DNA of 64,000 nucleotides from Verrucomicrobiota bacterium (GCA_016871775.1 VHCI01000001.1:45776-109775), one strand, 5' to 3'; shown: positions 41,162 to 52,128, numbered from the stretch's first letter. Notes: a model not told the origin generated them from the letters alone. Program-made: numbers and translations.

Positions 41162-42268
41162 ATGACGCCTGAATTCCTTCGTCCCCGGCCGCACGTCGCG
41201 GGCCTGCATGCCTACACGCCCGGCCTGCAGCCTGCCGAGGCGGGCTGGGTGAAGCTTAACACCAACGAGTGCCCGTACCCGCCGAGCCCCGCGGTGGCCC
41301 AGGCGCTCCGCCGGGAGATCGGCGCCGACGGCGCGGCCCTGCGGCTCTACCCGCAGCCCACCAGCGCCCGCCTGCGCGAAGTGGTCGCCCGGGCCCACGG
41401 GCTCCAAACCAGCCAGGTTTGCATCGGCAACGGTTCGGACGACCTGCTCAACCTGCTCGTCCGCGTCTTCTGCTCCCCCGCCGCGGCCGCGGGCCTCACG
41501 GTTCCCAGTTACTCGCTGTATCCGGTCTTGGTAGCCATCCAAGACGGTGCGCCCGAGCCAATCCCCTTCGGCCGCGACCTGCGCCTGCCGGTCGAGCGGA
41601 TCTTGGGATCCCGGGCTCCGGTATTCTTCCTGACCTCCCCCAATGCGCCCACCGGAGTTGGTTTCTGCCGGGATGAAATCGAGGCCGTGCTGCAGGGATA
41701 CCAAGGCTTGCTCGTGGTCGATGAGGCCTACGCCCCCTTCGCCCGCGAGGACGCGGTCGGCTTGCTCGCCCGGTATCCGAACCTGGCCGTGATCCGCACG
41801 CTCTCCAAGGCCCACGCGCTCGCTGGCATCCGCGTCGGGTACGCGCTGGCGGACCCGCGGGTCATCGACCTCCTCGACCGCGTCCGCGACAGCTACAACG
41901 TAAGCCGCCTCTCCCAGACCGCTGCCATCGCCGCGCTGGAGGACCCGGGCTACTACGCGGGGATCATCGCCCGGATTCGCGCGACGCGGGACCGCTTCAG
42001 CGCCGACCTACGAGACGGGCGCGGATGGTTCACGTATCCCTCGCAGGCGAACTTCATCTTCACCGAACCTCGCGGGGTCGGCGGAGCGACCGGGCCCGAG
42101 GTGGCCCGGTCCGCGCACGATTTCCTTTGCGGCCATAAGGTCCTCGTGCGGCATTTCCCAAGCCACGCCTTGACCGCTTCGTTCCTGCGAATCAGCGTCG
42201 GGACCGACGACGAAATGAGCATCCTCAGCGAAACCCTCGACGCATGGCAAAGCAGTCTCCGCGCGTAA
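41162..42268 (+). CDS. hisC: Histidinol-phosphate aminotransferase
   Basis: [56 protein letters not shown]. Confidence 0.94.
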   Translation: MTPEFLRPRPHVAGLHAYTPGLQPAEAGWVKLNTNECPYPPSPAVAQALRREIGADGAALRLYPQPTSARLREVVARAHGLQTSQVCIGNGSDDLLNLLVRVFCSPAAAAGLTVPSYSLYPVLVAIQDGAPEPIPFGRDLRLPVERILGSRAPVFFLTSPNAPTGVGFCRDEIEAVLQGYQGLLVVDEAYAPFAREDAVGLLARYPNLAVIRTLSKAHALAGIRVGYALADPRVIDLLDRVRDSYNVSRLSQTAAIAALEDPGYYAGIIARIRATRDRFSADLRDGRGWFTYPSQANFIFTEPRGVGGATGPEVARSAHDFLCGHKVLVRHFPSHALTASFLRISVGTDDEMSILSETLDAWQSSLRA

Positions 42269-42846
42269 CCACGGTCTCCCGGCAGACGGCTGAGACCGAC
42301 ATCAGCCTCACCTTGGCCCTCGACGGTCGCGGGAAGGCCGTGGTCGACACGGGGATTCCGTTTTTTGACCATATGTTGACCCTGTTCGCTAAGCACGGGC
42401 TCTTTGATCTCACCTTGAAGGCCAAGGGCGACGTCGAGGTGGATTACCACCATACGGTAGAGGATGTGGGCTTGGTCTTGGGCGAGGCCTGCAAGCAGGC
42501 GCTTGGCGACAAGCGGGGCATTCGCCGCTACGGGTTCTTTCTCCTGCCGATGGACGAGTCCCTGGCCCGGATCGTCATCGATATCGGCGGGAGGCCGCAT
42601 CTCGTCTATGATGTTTCGCCGCCGACGATGTTTGTTCGCGACTTCAATCTGGTGCTGGTGAAGGAATTCTGCCGGGCCTTTAGCAACTCGCTCGGAGCGA
42701 ACCTCCATGTCCATCTGGTCTACGGTGAAGAGCCGCATCACGTCGCCGAGGCAGTCTTCAAAGGCCTGGCCCGCGCGCTCGATGTGGCCACCCAGATTGA
42801 TGCCCGGGCGGCGAACCGACTGCCCAGCACCAAGGGCCTGATCTGA
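42244..42846 (+). CDS. hisB: Imidazoleglycerol-phosphate dehydratase
   Basis: [49 protein letters not shown]. Overlaps hisC by 25 nt. Confidence 0.95.
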   Translation: MAKQSPRVTTVSRQTAETDISLTLALDGRGKAVVDTGIPFFDHMLTLFAKHGLFDLTLKAKGDVEVDYHHTVEDVGLVLGEACKQALGDKRGIRRYGFFLLPMDESLARIVIDIGGRPHLVYDVSPPTMFVRDFNLVLVKEFCRAFSNSLGANLHVHLVYGEEPHHVAEAVFKGLARALDVATQIDARAANRLPSTKGLI

Positions 42847-42880
42847 TCGTTGGCTGGCCCGCGCGGCCGGCCGCGCCCGC

Positions 42881-43513
42881 ATGTCCCCGATCGCCGTCAT
42901 CGACACTGGCATCTGCAACCTTCGCAGCGTCACCAAGGCGCTCGAGGCCGTAGGAGCGGTCGTGAGCGTGGTGCGCACCCCCGTGGAACTGGCGGCGGCT
43001 GGCGCCGCCGGGGTCGTCCTGCCGGGCGTGGGCGCGCTGCGCGATTGCGTGAGCTCGCTGTGTTCGACCGGGTTGGACGCGGCGGTCGCCGGTTGGATCC
43101 GCGCCGACCGTCCCTTCCTAGGCATCTGCCTCGGGATGCAGGCGCTGTTCGAACATTCCGAGGAGGGTTTGGTGCGGGGGCTGGGGATTTTTCCGGGCCG
43201 GGTGGTGCGTTTCCGCCTGCCGGCGGGGTTCAAGGTGCCGCATATGGGCTGGAACACGGTGGGGTTTACTCAGCCGGCTTCGCCGTTACGGTCCGGCCTC
43301 GGCCTCAAGGGGGAATCGTTCTATTTCGTGCATAGTTTCCGCTGCGAACCGGCGGATCCCTCGCTGGTGCTGGCAGAGTGTGATTACGGCGGGCCCTTTT
43401 GCGCGGCCGTCGGCCGCGGCCGCGTGTTCGCTACCCAGTTCCACCCGGAAAAGAGCCAGGCCCGGGGGCTTCAGGTCTACCGCAACTTTGTGGCGGTCGC
43501 GGCCCGGCCTTAA
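42881..43513 (+). CDS. hisH: Imidazole glycerol phosphate synthase glutamine amidotransferase subunit
   Basis: [56 protein letters not shown]. Confidence 0.94.
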   Translation: MSPIAVIDTGICNLRSVTKALEAVGAVVSVVRTPVELAAAGAAGVVLPGVGALRDCVSSLCSTGLDAAVAGWIRADRPFLGICLGMQALFEHSEEGLVRGLGIFPGRVVRFRLPAGFKVPHMGWNTVGFTQPASPLRSGLGLKGESFYFVHSFRCEPADPSLVLAECDYGGPFCAAVGRGRVFATQFHPEKSQARGLQVYRNFVAVAARP

Positions 43514-43614
43514 GATTTTCTCCCCGCGCGCGTTTTTTTTCTAATTTCCAGCTGGCGGGCGCGGAATGGCGTGTAAGTATTTTGTTCTTAGTCGTTAGCT
43601 CGTGCCACTCTGTT

Positions 43615-44916
43615 ATGTCCAAAGAAGCCACGCTCCAGCTCGAGGGTAAGGAATTTAAGCTTCCGGTGATCGTCGGCAGCGAGGGCGAGAGGGCGTTGGA
43701 TGTGCGCAACCTCCGCGCACAGACCGGTGCGATCACCTACGACGACGGCTTCGGCAATACCGGCTCCTGCCTGAGCGAGATCACCTTCATCGATGGTGAC
43801 GCCGGCGTCCTGCGCTACCGGGGCTACGCAATCGAGGACCTCGCCGAGCATTCCTCCTTCGTCGAGACGGCCTATCTTATCATCCACGGGAACCTGCCGA
43901 ACTCGGCCGAGCGGCGTCGCTTCGGGGACCTGCTGCGGCTCCATTCGCCGGTGCACTCCGCGATGGACCACCTGTTCGAGGGGTTCCCGCTGGGCTCGCA
44001 CCCGATGGCGATCCTCTCGGCGCTGCTCAATTCCCTTGGCTGTTACTACCCGCATTTAGCGACCAACCGCCCGCCGGAGGACCTCGCAAACTTCGAGGAG
44101 GCCTCCGCGATCGCGATCTCCAAGGTGCGCACGATCGCGGCGATGTCCTACCGCAAGAGCCGCGGCCTGCCCTACATTTACCCAAGGCGCACGCTCCCGT
44201 ACTGCGAGAACTTCCTGCATATGATGTTCTCGCAGCCCTACGAGGACTTCGTCCCGACCCCCGAGGTCGCCCAGGCACTCAACCTCTTCCTGCTGCTCCA
44301 CGCCGACCACGAGCAGAACTGCTCCACTTCAACGGTGCGGATGGTGGCCTCCTCCGGCGCGAACCTCTTCGCTTCCGTCGCGGCGGGCGTCTGCGCGCTC
44401 TGGGGCCCCCTCCACGGCGGCGCCAATATGGCGGTGATCGGGATGCTCGAGGGTATCCACGCCGAGGGCGATGACGGCAGCAAGTTCATCGAGGCCGCCC
44501 GTTCCGGGAAAGCCGGTCACCGGTTGATGGGCTTCGGTCACAGGGTTTACCGCAACTACGACCCGCGCGCCAAGATCATTAAGGCGAGCTTCGACAAGGC
44601 TCTGGCCAGCCTCGGCATCAAGGACGACCCGCTGCTGCAGATCGCTCGGCGGCTCGAGGATGTAGCCCTGCGGGACGAGTACTTCCTTTCCCGCCGGCTG
44701 TATCCGAACGTCGACTTCTACAGTGGCCTGATCATGCGGGCCCTGGGTATCCCGCAGAACATGTTCACGGTGATGTTCGCGATTGGGCGGATGCCTGGCT
44801 GGATCGCCCATTGGCGGGAAGTGGCCTCCAACCCGAAGAACAAGATCTACCGCCCCCGCCAGGTCTACACTGGCGCGGTCCGTCGTCCGTTCGTGCCGAT
44901 GGCGGAACGCGCTTGA
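43615..44916 (+). CDS. gltA: Citrate synthase (type II)
   Basis: Starts [62 protein letters not shown]. Confidence 0.96.
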   Translation: MSKEATLQLEGKEFKLPVIVGSEGERALDVRNLRAQTGAITYDDGFGNTGSCLSEITFIDGDAGVLRYRGYAIEDLAEHSSFVETAYLIIHGNLPNSAERRRFGDLLRLHSPVHSAMDHLFEGFPLGSHPMAILSALLNSLGCYYPHLATNRPPEDLANFEEASAIAISKVRTIAAMSYRKSRGLPYIYPRRTLPYCENFLHMMFSQPYEDFVPTPEVAQALNLFLLLHADHEQNCSTSTVRMVASSGANLFASVAAGVCALWGPLHGGANMAVIGMLEGIHAEGDDGSKFIEAARSGKAGHRLMGFGHRVYRNYDPRAKIIKASFDKALASLGIKDDPLLQIARRLEDVALRDEYFLSRRLYPNVDFYSGLIMRALGIPQNMFTVMFAIGRMPGWIAHWREVASNPKNKIYRPRQVYTGAVRRPFVPMAERA

Positions 44917-44974
44917 GCGCCCGCTCGTTCCCGAATCGTTCCGCTAGATCCGGTCCTGAGCCCCCGGGCCCCCT

Positions 44975-45679
44975 TCAGCCTTTGCGCTGGGCGTGGAAGA
45001 TCTCCTCTAAAGGCATCCCCGTCAGTTGGGTGAGCCCGCGGAAAAGGCGCCAGAGCACGTACATCGTCACGATCAGGTTCGGCACCACGATGACCGGCCA
45101 GCTGAGCAGGTTCATCCGCCCCAACTCTGCATTAAACGCCTCGGTGCCCGGTTCGCTCACGAGGATGTAGCGGGCGAGGGCGTAGTTAAGCACCGCGCTG
45201 AGCAGGAAGGAGCCGGCCAGCCCGCGGGTGGCGCCGACCATCAGCTTTTTGAACTCCGGGTGCAGGTTCCGCTCGGTCAGGACGGCGTCGACCCGGGCGG
45301 TGTCGATCACCTGCTCGTTCCAGAGCAGTTCCCGCACGAGGGGGCGTTGGCTGCCGCTGGACAAGATTACCGCTACGCCGAAAAGGGTCGGGATGGCCGC
45401 CTCCTTGACCGCGAACCAGAATGGATCCGCCTGCACTTGGTTGAGGGCGCCGGTGAGCAGCACGCTGAGGATGCCGACGATGGAGAAGAAATTGGTTTTC
45501 CGCCGGCGGATCAGGTCGTAGATGCCGTAGCTGAGGGGGAAGGCGAGGGCGACGGCCATACCCCAGGTGGGCCCGAGCGACCCCGCGCCGCTAAACTTTG
45601 TCAGGATCAACGACGGGGCCGCGATGTTGCAGACCAGGTTGAGGAGAAGGCTCTCGCGGGGCGCGGCAGCTTGGGTCAT
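44975..45679 (-). CDS. VC0807-like integral membrane protein
   Basis: 234 aa multi-TM protein: LPLSYGIYDLIRRRKTNFFSIVGILSVLLTGA...WNEQVIDTARVDAVL...LNYALARYIL. Confidence 0.65.
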   Translation of the reverse strand: MTQAAAPRESLLLNLVCNIAAPSLILTKFSGAGSLGPTWGMAVALAFPLSYGIYDLIRRRKTNFFSIVGILSVLLTGALNQVQADPFWFAVKEAAIPTLFGVAVILSSGSQRPLVRELLWNEQVIDTARVDAVLTERNLHPEFKKLMVGATRGLAGSFLLSAVLNYALARYILVSEPGTEAFNAELGRMNLLSWPVIVVPNLIVTMYVLWRLFRGLTQLTGMPLEEIFHAQRKG

Positions 45680-45772
45680 GAAGAGTAGGGAAGCTGGTGA
45701 AAACGCCGCGCGCAGCAAGACGGTACATATTTCCTGCTTTCCGCGAGCCGGTGGGGTGGGCACCTTCCCGGC

Positions 45773-46516
45773 ATGATCCTGCTTGGAGTGAATATCGACC
45801 ATTGTGCCACGGTTCGGCAGGCCCGCTACCGTGCCGCCAACACGCCCGCCGGGGGAGCCGTCGAGCCGGATCCGGTACTCTTTGCCCAGCTGGCGGAGCG
45901 CGCCGGAGCGGACGGCATCACCGTTCACCTGCGCGAGGACCGGCGGCACATTCAGGAACGGGATGTCTGGCGGCTGCGGGAGTCCATCGCGACGCGCCTT
46001 AACCTCGAGATGGCCTGCACGCCTGAGATGCTGGCCTTCGCCCTTCGGCTGCGGCCCGAGGCCGTCTGCCTGGTGCCCGAGAGCCGGCAGGAGATCACCA
46101 CGGAGGGGGGGCTCGAGGTGGCGGGGGCTCTGGATCGCGTGCGCGCCTGCGTCGAGCCGCTGGCGGCGGCGGGCATCGAGGTGAGCCTCTTCATTGATCC
46201 CGATGAGCGGCAGATCACGGCGGCTGCCAAGGTCGCGGCCCCTTGGGTTGAGCTGCACACCGGGGCCTACGCCCATGCCTTCCACGGTCCCGGACGGCAG
46301 CGGGAGTTCCAACGCCTGCGGCTCGGCGCCGCCGCGGCCCACGCGCTCGGGCTGCGGGTAAACGCCGGCCACGGCATTAATTACGTGAACATCCACGAGC
46401 TCCGCACGCTGCCCCACCTCCAGGAACTCAACATCGGGCACAGCCTTATCAGCCGCGCCCTGTTCACCGGGGTGGAGGAAGCGGTGTCCGAGATGCGCCG
46501 CCGGATGAATCCCTGA
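45773..46516 (+). CDS. pdxJ: Pyridoxine 5'-phosphate synthase
   Basis: [68 protein letters not shown]. Confidence 0.96.
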   Translation: MILLGVNIDHCATVRQARYRAANTPAGGAVEPDPVLFAQLAERAGADGITVHLREDRRHIQERDVWRLRESIATRLNLEMACTPEMLAFALRLRPEAVCLVPESRQEITTEGGLEVAGALDRVRACVEPLAAAGIEVSLFIDPDERQITAAAKVAAPWVELHTGAYAHAFHGPGRQREFQRLRLGAAAAHALGLRVNAGHGINYVNIHELRTLPHLQELNIGHSLISRALFTGVEEAVSEMRRRMNP

Positions 46517-46523
46517 GCCGGTC

Positions 46524-46976
46524 GTGCCGATGGAAATCCCCGGTCTGCCCCAGTTGCCTCCGAGCGGCCTTTTGTTGGGTGTCGGCATCGACCTCATCGA
46601 GGTGGAACGCATCCGGACCGTGATCGAGCGGCAGGGGGAGCGCTTCCTCGCAAGGGTTTTCACCGGGGAGGAACGCGCCTATTGCGCGGCGATGAAGTTT
46701 TCCCACAAACATTACGCAGCGCGGTTCGCGGCCAAGGAGGCAGTTTCGAAGTGCTTCGGCACGGGCCTTGGCGCGGAGATCGGCTGGCGCTCGGTCTCGG
46801 TGTACCACGGCGAACGCCACCAGCCCCTCGTGCGCCTCGACGAGCGTGGAACCGCCCTGCTGCGCACGGTCGGGGCCACCGCGGTCCACCTCAGCCTCGC
46901 CCACACGGAGGCCCTCGCGGTCGCCGTGGCCGTGCTGGTGCGGCAACCGGCGGCGGAGGCGCGCGATGGCGGCTGA
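46524..46976 (+). CDS. acpS: Holo-[acyl-carrier-protein] synthase
   Basis: GVGIDLIEVERIRTVIERQGERFLARVFTGEERAYC; AARFAAKEAVSKCFGTG; VHLSLAHTEALAVAVAV. Confidence 0.93.
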   Translation: MPMEIPGLPQLPPSGLLLGVGIDLIEVERIRTVIERQGERFLARVFTGEERAYCAAMKFSHKHYAARFAAKEAVSKCFGTGLGAEIGWRSVSVYHGERHQPLVRLDERGTALLRTVGATAVHLSLAHTEALAVAVAVLVRQPAAEARDGG

Positions 46977-47487
46977 CGATCCCGCAGGGGCCGATCCCTC
47001 CGGCGAGGACCGTCCGTCCCGCTCGTTCTCTTGGGGAATGACGGGCTTCCTCCTTGGCGCGGCCTGCGTCTACGCCCACCTCCGTCCGCCTCCCTCACCG
47101 GCCGAGGCGCCGGCGGTGACCTCCGTGGCCGTGGCCCAGACGCCAGCGGCTCCCACTCCGCCCCGCCCGCTCTCAACCGTGGAGGCGGTATTTGCGGAGT
47201 GGGGTGAACGGGCCTCTTGGACGGGCAACCTCACCGAGATCGCCCTCTGGAGCTCTGCGGCCGGGGCCTTCGCCGAGTATTACGAGATCCGGCGGGTCGG
47301 CGGGCAGCTTTATTTCCGCAGCATTCCCGTCCTCACGCGCCGCGTCATCCGCCGGGGCAAGGAGGATCCGTCTTGTCCCCTCGTGTTCACCGAGACCGAG
47401 GCTGAATACCGCGAATGGCTTCGGCACGGCCGCACCGAGCGCCCGGCCGACGAGGTGCCCTTGAAGCCGCCCACCGCGACCCGATGA
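46966..47487 (+). CDS. Small single-TM protein of unknown function between acpS and nnr
   Basis: 173 aa with one TM (WGMTGFLLGAACVYA), Pro-rich linker and C-terminal globular part; overlaps acpS by 11 nt and nnr by 4 nt (ATGA). Confidence 0.7.
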   Translation: MAADDPAGADPSGEDRPSRSFSWGMTGFLLGAACVYAHLRPPPSPAEAPAVTSVAVAQTPAAPTPPRPLSTVEAVFAEWGERASWTGNLTEIALWSSAAGAFAEYYEIRRVGGQLYFRSIPVLTRRVIRRGKEDPSCPLVFTETEAEYREWLRHGRTERPADEVPLKPPTATR

Positions 47488-48965
47488 TCCCGCTGCCCAG
47501 CCATCCCATTCTGAGTCCCGCCCAGACCCGTCTCTTGGAGGAGAGGCTGTTTGGTGCCGACGAGGCCCGGGTGTGGCCGGCGATGCGCGCTGCCGGCCGC
47601 GCGCTGGCCCGGGCTATCCAGCAGGATGCCGCGGAGATTGGTGGGCTGGCGCCGGCGGGCCGCTGGCTGGTGGTGGCGGGCAAAGGGCATAATGGCGGCG
47701 ACGCCCTGCTCGCGGCTGCCCGCTTGCTGGAGACGAACGCCGGGGCGCGGATCGAGGTCTGCTTTCCCTTCGGCTCGAGGCGGCTGCGTCCCCTGACCGC
47801 GCGCGCTTGGCGCGAGCTGGTCTCTTTATGCCCGAGGGCCACCCTTGTGGAGGGGCCGGAGGGAAGCTATGATCTGCTCTTGGACGGGTTGTTCGGCTGC
47901 CAGTTCCGCCCGCCGGTGGAGCCGGCCGTGTTACAGCTGATCGACCGGCTCAACGCGTCGTCCGTGCGGCTGCGGGCGGCGGTCGATCTGCCGAGCGCCG
48001 GCTTGGTCCGGGCGGATTTCTCCTATGCCACGGGCGTGCTGAAGACGCCGCTCCTCGCTTCGGCGGAAGCCGGCCGGCTCCGATATCTGGACCTGGGTTT
48101 CTTCGCGGATGAGACGCTCGCGGCCGGGCTCTCGGCGGAAGAGGCGGATCTCGGTCGCGTGCTCCTGCCGCAGGTGCTGCGGCCGCTGGCGGGATTGCGG
48201 CCCTCTGCCTCCGATAAGCGCAGTTACGGGCACCTGTTCATCCTGGCCGGCTCCGCCTCCTTTCCGGGGGCCGCGCTGCTGACGGTGCTCGCGGCGCTGC
48301 GAAGCGGAGTGGGCCTGGTCACCGCGTTCGTGCCGGAACGGCTGGTGCCTGCTTTTTCCGCCCGGGCCCCGGAGGCGATGTGGGTGGGCTGGCCGGAGAC
48401 TCCGTCCGGTCACCTTGCCCTCGAGGGCGAATACCTCTGGCGGGAGCGGGAGGAGCGGGCTTCCGCGATTTTGCTGGGACCCGGTCTCGGCCGGGAGTCG
48501 GAAACCTTCGCTTTGGCCGAGGGCATCGCCGCCCGGGCCGCGGTGCCGCTGGTGCTCGACGCGGACGCGCTGCACCCCGGCATCATCGCGGCGGGGCCCG
48601 TGCCTCGGATCCTCACCCCGCACGCCGGGGAACTCGCCCGGATCGGCGGCCGCGGACGGCTGCCACCCGGGGCGGTGCTGGTCGAAAAGGGGCCCCTCAC
48701 TCGGCTTGTCGCGGACGGCAAGGTCCTCCACGCGCTCTGCGGCGGGCCGGTGCTCGCGCGCGGGGGGAGCGGCGATCTCCTGGCCGGGCTTATCGGGGGC
48801 ATCCTTGCTCAGGATCCCCTAGAACCGGTTTGGTCCGCCGCTTGTGGCGTGCTCTGGCATGGTCGGGCTGCCGACGGACTGGCCCGCGCGCGGGGGCAGA
48901 CCGCGGTCAGCGTGTCCCAGTTGCTGGATTTCCTGCCGGACGCCTTGCGCGAAATTTCGGGTTAG
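47484..48965 (+). CDS. nnr: Bifunctional NAD(P)H-hydrate epimerase/dehydratase
   Basis: N-terminal YjeF-like GKGHNGGDALLAARLL; C-terminal DKRSYGHLFILAGSASFPGAALL, LVLDADALHPG, TPHAGELARI, GGSGDLLAGLIGG. Confidence 0.93.
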   Translation: MIPLPSHPILSPAQTRLLEERLFGADEARVWPAMRAAGRALARAIQQDAAEIGGLAPAGRWLVVAGKGHNGGDALLAAARLLETNAGARIEVCFPFGSRRLRPLTARAWRELVSLCPRATLVEGPEGSYDLLLDGLFGCQFRPPVEPAVLQLIDRLNASSVRLRAAVDLPSAGLVRADFSYATGVLKTPLLASAEAGRLRYLDLGFFADETLAAGLSAEEADLGRVLLPQVLRPLAGLRPSASDKRSYGHLFILAGSASFPGAALLTVLAALRSGVGLVTAFVPERLVPAFSARAPEAMWVGWPETPSGHLALEGEYLWREREERASAILLGPGLGRESETFALAEGIAARAAVPLVLDADALHPGIIAAGPVPRILTPHAGELARIGGRGRLPPGAVLVEKGPLTRLVADGKVLHALCGGPVLARGGSGDLLAGLIGGILAQDPLEPVWSAACGVLWHGRAADGLARARGQTAVSVSQLLDFLPDALREISG

Positions 48966-49006
48966 GCGCGCGTCGCCCTGGCGGTCGGGAGCCGCAGGGT
49001 AGGGGA

Positions 49007-50134
49007 ATGCCGCCGCTCACTGAAGGGCAATGTCTGCTGATCCTCAATGGCCTCCCCCATATCGGGCCGGTCACGCTGCACCGCCTGCTGGCCGCGCTGG
49101 GCGGTGATCCCGGGCGAGTCCTGACGGCGCCCCGGGAGGAACTGCTGCAGGTGCAGGGAGTGGGGCCGGTGATCGCGGACACTCTCCGTGGCTGGGCGGC
49201 GCATTTCGATCTAGCCAGCGAGGAGGAGCGGATTCGGCGGAGCGGCACCGAGTTTGTCGTGGCGGCCGATCCGACCTACCCGCGGCTCCTGCGCGAGGTG
49301 CACGATCCCCCGATCGGCCTGTACCGGCGGGGAAACACCCCGGCGGGCCAGCGCTGCATCGCGATCGTCGGTTCCCGGCGCACGACCCAGTATGGACTGA
49401 CCGTGGCGCGCACCTTCGCGGCCGAACTCACTCGGGCCGGCTTCTGCGTCGTCAGCGGAATGGCGCGGGGCATCGACACCGCGGCCCATGAGGGGGCGCT
49501 CGCCGCTGGAGGGGCGACGGTCGCGGTGCTTGGTTGCGGCATCGACCGGGTCTACCCGCCCGAAAACCTCGGCCTGCAACGGCGGATTCAGGCGGCGGGC
49601 GCGGTGCTCTCGGAGTTCCCCTTCGGCCGCCCGACGGACCGGCAATCCTTCGCGATGCGCAACCGGATTGTTTCCGGGATGAGCGAGGCGGTAATTGTGG
49701 TCGAAAGCGGGGCCTCCGGGGGCGCGATGATCACCGCCCGCTTTGCCGGGGAACAGGGCCGCCTGCTCTTCGCGGTTCCCGGCCGGGTGGATCAGCCGAC
49801 CAGTGCCGGCTGCCATCAACTGATCCGGGACGGCGCCACCTTGCTCACGACGGTCGATGAGCTCCTGTCCGAGCTGTCCTATCTTGAAGGTATGCACCCC
49901 CGCTCGGCGTCTCCCACCCGGCCCCTCAGGGCGTCGATCCCGCCCAGGCTCGACGCCGAGGCCCGCGCGTTGCTCGAGCGCCTCCGGGAGGGAGCGCTGC
50001 TGGGGCCGGACGCGCTGGCCGAGGCGGCCGGCCTGCCGGTGGCGCAGGTCTGCGCCGCCTTACTGCGGCTTGAGCTCACGCGCCTCGTGGTCCGCCATCC
50101 CGATGGCACGTTCGAGGCGGCCAGCCCGCCCTGA
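49007..50134 (+). CDS. dprA: DNA processing protein DprA/Smf
   Basis: HhH-like N-term; CIAIVGSRRTTQYG; VVSGMARGIDTAAHEGAL; GCGIDRVYPPEN; RNRIVSGMSEAVIVVE; C-terminal winged-helix-like region. Confidence 0.94.
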   Translation: MPPLTEGQCLLILNGLPHIGPVTLHRLLAALGGDPGRVLTAPREELLQVQGVGPVIADTLRGWAAHFDLASEEERIRRSGTEFVVAADPTYPRLLREVHDPPIGLYRRGNTPAGQRCIAIVGSRRTTQYGLTVARTFAAELTRAGFCVVSGMARGIDTAAHEGALAAGGATVAVLGCGIDRVYPPENLGLQRRIQAAGAVLSEFPFGRPTDRQSFAMRNRIVSGMSEAVIVVESGASGGAMITARFAGEQGRLLFAVPGRVDQPTSAGCHQLIRDGATLLTTVDELLSELSYLEGMHPRSASPTRPLRASIPPRLDAEARALLERLREGALLGPDALAEAAGLPVAQVCAALLRLELTRLVVRHPDGTFEAASPP

Positions 50135-50149
50135 AGCCTCGGGTAAATC

Positions 50150-50491
50150 TCAGCCCGGCGGCCAGGCCAGCGCGCGGCCGCCGAGCAGATGCACGTGGAG
50201 GTGGGGAACGGATTCCCCGCCGTGGGGACCGTGGTTCATCACGAGGCGGAAGCCGGCGGCGAGGTTCAGCTTCCGCGCCATCGCCCCGGCCACCACCAGC
50301 AGGTGTCCAAGCAACTGGGCGTCCTCGGGCTGGGCGGCCCCGACCCGCTCGATGAGCCGCTTGGGAATCACCAGAAGATGAATGGGAGCTTGGGGGTGCA
50401 GGTCGTGCAGGACGATGCAGTGCTCGTCCTCGTGTTCGATCCGGGCAGGCAGCTCGCGGTCGATGATCCTTTGGAAGACGGTCTTGGACAT
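50150..50491 (-). CDS. HIT family protein (HINT-like)
   Basis: VFQRIIDRELPARIEHEDEHCIVLHDLHPQAPIHLLVIPKR; GESVPHLHVHLLGGR histidine triad. Confidence 0.93.
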   Translation of the reverse strand: MSKTVFQRIIDRELPARIEHEDEHCIVLHDLHPQAPIHLLVIPKRLIERVGAAQPEDAQLLGHLLVVAGAMARKLNLAAGFRLVMNHGPHGGESVPHLHVHLLGGRALAWPPG

Positions 50492-50537
50492 CCCGTGACG
50501 GAAACTGCCCGGCGCCGGGAAGGAAACCTCTTTCTGG

Positions 50538-51041
50538 CTAGAGGAACAGCAGGTGCAGTTCCGTGCTGGCCGAGGTGCGCGCGGCCGCCAGATCCCGAAT
50601 CAAGGCCAACGCATCCTCATAATCGCGCTGCCGGCGGAGTGTGGCCCGGCGCTCCGGGGGCACCAGTGCGCCCCGCAGGTTGGTTACTAGCAGGGTCGCT
50701 TCCCGGTAGCCGGCCAGCCCGCGCAGGCCGGTCATGATCTCGGCGCGGGTGAATAGCGGCGTGGGAGAAGCCAAGGTCAGCGCGGCGTCCCAGTGGTAGA
50801 ACCCGTGACGCGGGTGCCGCGCGAACAGGCGGGCGAGTAACTCCGCCGCCGCCGCATTGAAGGCCGTCTCCTCATCCGGCGGCGCCGCACCCGCCGCGAT
50901 CGCCCGCGCCTGCAGCTCCGTGACGCTCAGGGCGATCGCCGCGCGAATTTGCTCGGCGAGGTACAGATCCCGGCCGGTGGCTTGGGCGAACAGGGCGTTG
51001 ACGAAGTGCAGCCGCCGCAGCGTCGCCGGGTCGCGCTTCAT
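50538..51041 (-). CDS. Conserved-looking protein of unknown function between the HIT gene and nrdR
   Basis: 167 aa alpha-rich ORF with good codon character starting MKRDPATLRRLHFVNALFAQ; directly downstream of nrdR on the same strand. Confidence 0.7.
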   Translation of the reverse strand: MKRDPATLRRLHFVNALFAQATGRDLYLAEQIRAAIALSVTELQARAIAAGAAPPDEETAFNAAAAELLARLFARHPRHGFYHWDAALTLASPTPLFTRAEIMTGLRGLAGYREATLLVTNLRGALVPPERRATLRRQRDYEDALALIRDLAAARTSASTELHLLFL

Positions 51042-51051
51042 CTCCCTGGGC

Positions 51052-51513
51052 TTAGGTCCGCGGCTCGCGGCCCAGGAGGCTGATCTCGTCCACAAACTCC
51101 GCCACATCCCGGAACTCCTTGTAGACGCTGGCGAACCGAACGTAAGCCACCTGGTCCACCGCCCGGAGCCGCTGCATCACGCCCTCGCCGATCGCCCGGC
51201 TCGGAATCTCCTTCTCAAACTGCGCCTCCAAGGCATCCATCACGTCCTCGACGAGCATTGCCACCTGCTCTGCGTCCACCGGCCGCTTGTGACAGGCCGC
51301 GCGCACGGCCCGGGCAAGTTTCTCCCGGTCAAAGTCTTCCCGGCGTCCGTCCCGTTTAATCACCATCACCCCGTCCCGCACTAAGATTTCGGTGGTGCTG
51401 TAGCGGTGCCCGCATTCCAGGCACTCCCGCCGCCGACGGATGGACGCCCCGTCCCGGCTGATCCGAGAATCGATTACCTTATCTTCGACAGAAGAGCACC
51501 TTGGGCAACGCAT
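51052..51513 (-). CDS. nrdR: Transcriptional repressor NrdR
   Basis: MRCPRCSSVEDKVIDSR...RRRECLECGHRYSTTE zinc ribbon; ATP-cone VIKRDGRREDFDREKLARAVRAACHKRPV. Confidence 0.95.
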   Translation of the reverse strand: MRCPRCSSVEDKVIDSRISRDGASIRRRRECLECGHRYSTTEILVRDGVMVIKRDGRREDFDREKLARAVRAACHKRPVDAEQVAMLVEDVMDALEAQFEKEIPSRAIGEGVMQRLRAVDQVAYVRFASVYKEFRDVAEFVDEISLLGREPRT

Positions 51514-51557
51514 GGGGGGATGACGTTTGGGACGGGCAGTTGGTTGCAGGCGCCCGC

Positions 51558-52124
51558 TCAGCCGAGCCGCAGGAAGTTCTCCAAAATCCGGCGTCCGCCG
51601 GCGGTGGCGATGGACTCGGGGTGAAACTGGACGCCCCAGACCGGCAGTTTCCGGTGCCGCAGCCCCATGATCTCTCCTTCCGCCGTCTCGGCCGTGATCT
51701 CCAGCGCGGCCGGGAGGGTCTCCCGCTCGACCAGCAGCGAGTGGTACCGGGTTGCCGCAAACCCCTGGGGCATCCCCGCAAAAACGTCCGTGTTCCGGTG
51801 CAAAACGGGCGAGGTCTTCCCGTGCATCAGGCGCTCCGCTCGGACCACTCGGCCGCCGAAGTAGTGTCCAATCGACTGGTGCCCTAGGCAGACTCCCAGT
51901 ATCGGCCGGAAACCGGCGAAGGCCTCGATCATCCGCAGAGTAACCCCAGCCTCCTTGGGGGAGCACGGCCCGGGGGAAAGGAGGATCCGCTTCGGCTGCA
52001 GCGCGTGGGCTTGCTCGACCGTGATCTGGTCATTCCGGAACACGCGCTGCTCCACCCCCAACTCGCCAAAATACTGGACGAGGTTGAAGGTGAACGAGTC
52101 GTAGTTGTCGATGACCAGCAGCAC
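51558..52124 (-). CDS. trpG: Anthranilate/aminodeoxychorismate synthase glutamine amidotransferase component
   Basis: [68 protein letters not shown] start. TrpG versus PabA cannot be separated here. Confidence 0.9.
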   Translation of the reverse strand: MLLVIDNYDSFTFNLVQYFGELGVEQRVFRNDQITVEQAHALQPKRILLSPGPCSPKEAGVTLRMIEAFAGFRPILGVCLGHQSIGHYFGGRVVRAERLMHGKTSPVLHRNTDVFAGMPQGFAATRYHSLLVERETLPAALEITAETAEGEIMGLRHRKLPVWGVQFHPESIATAGGRRILENFLRLG

Positions 52125-52128
52125 GTTG

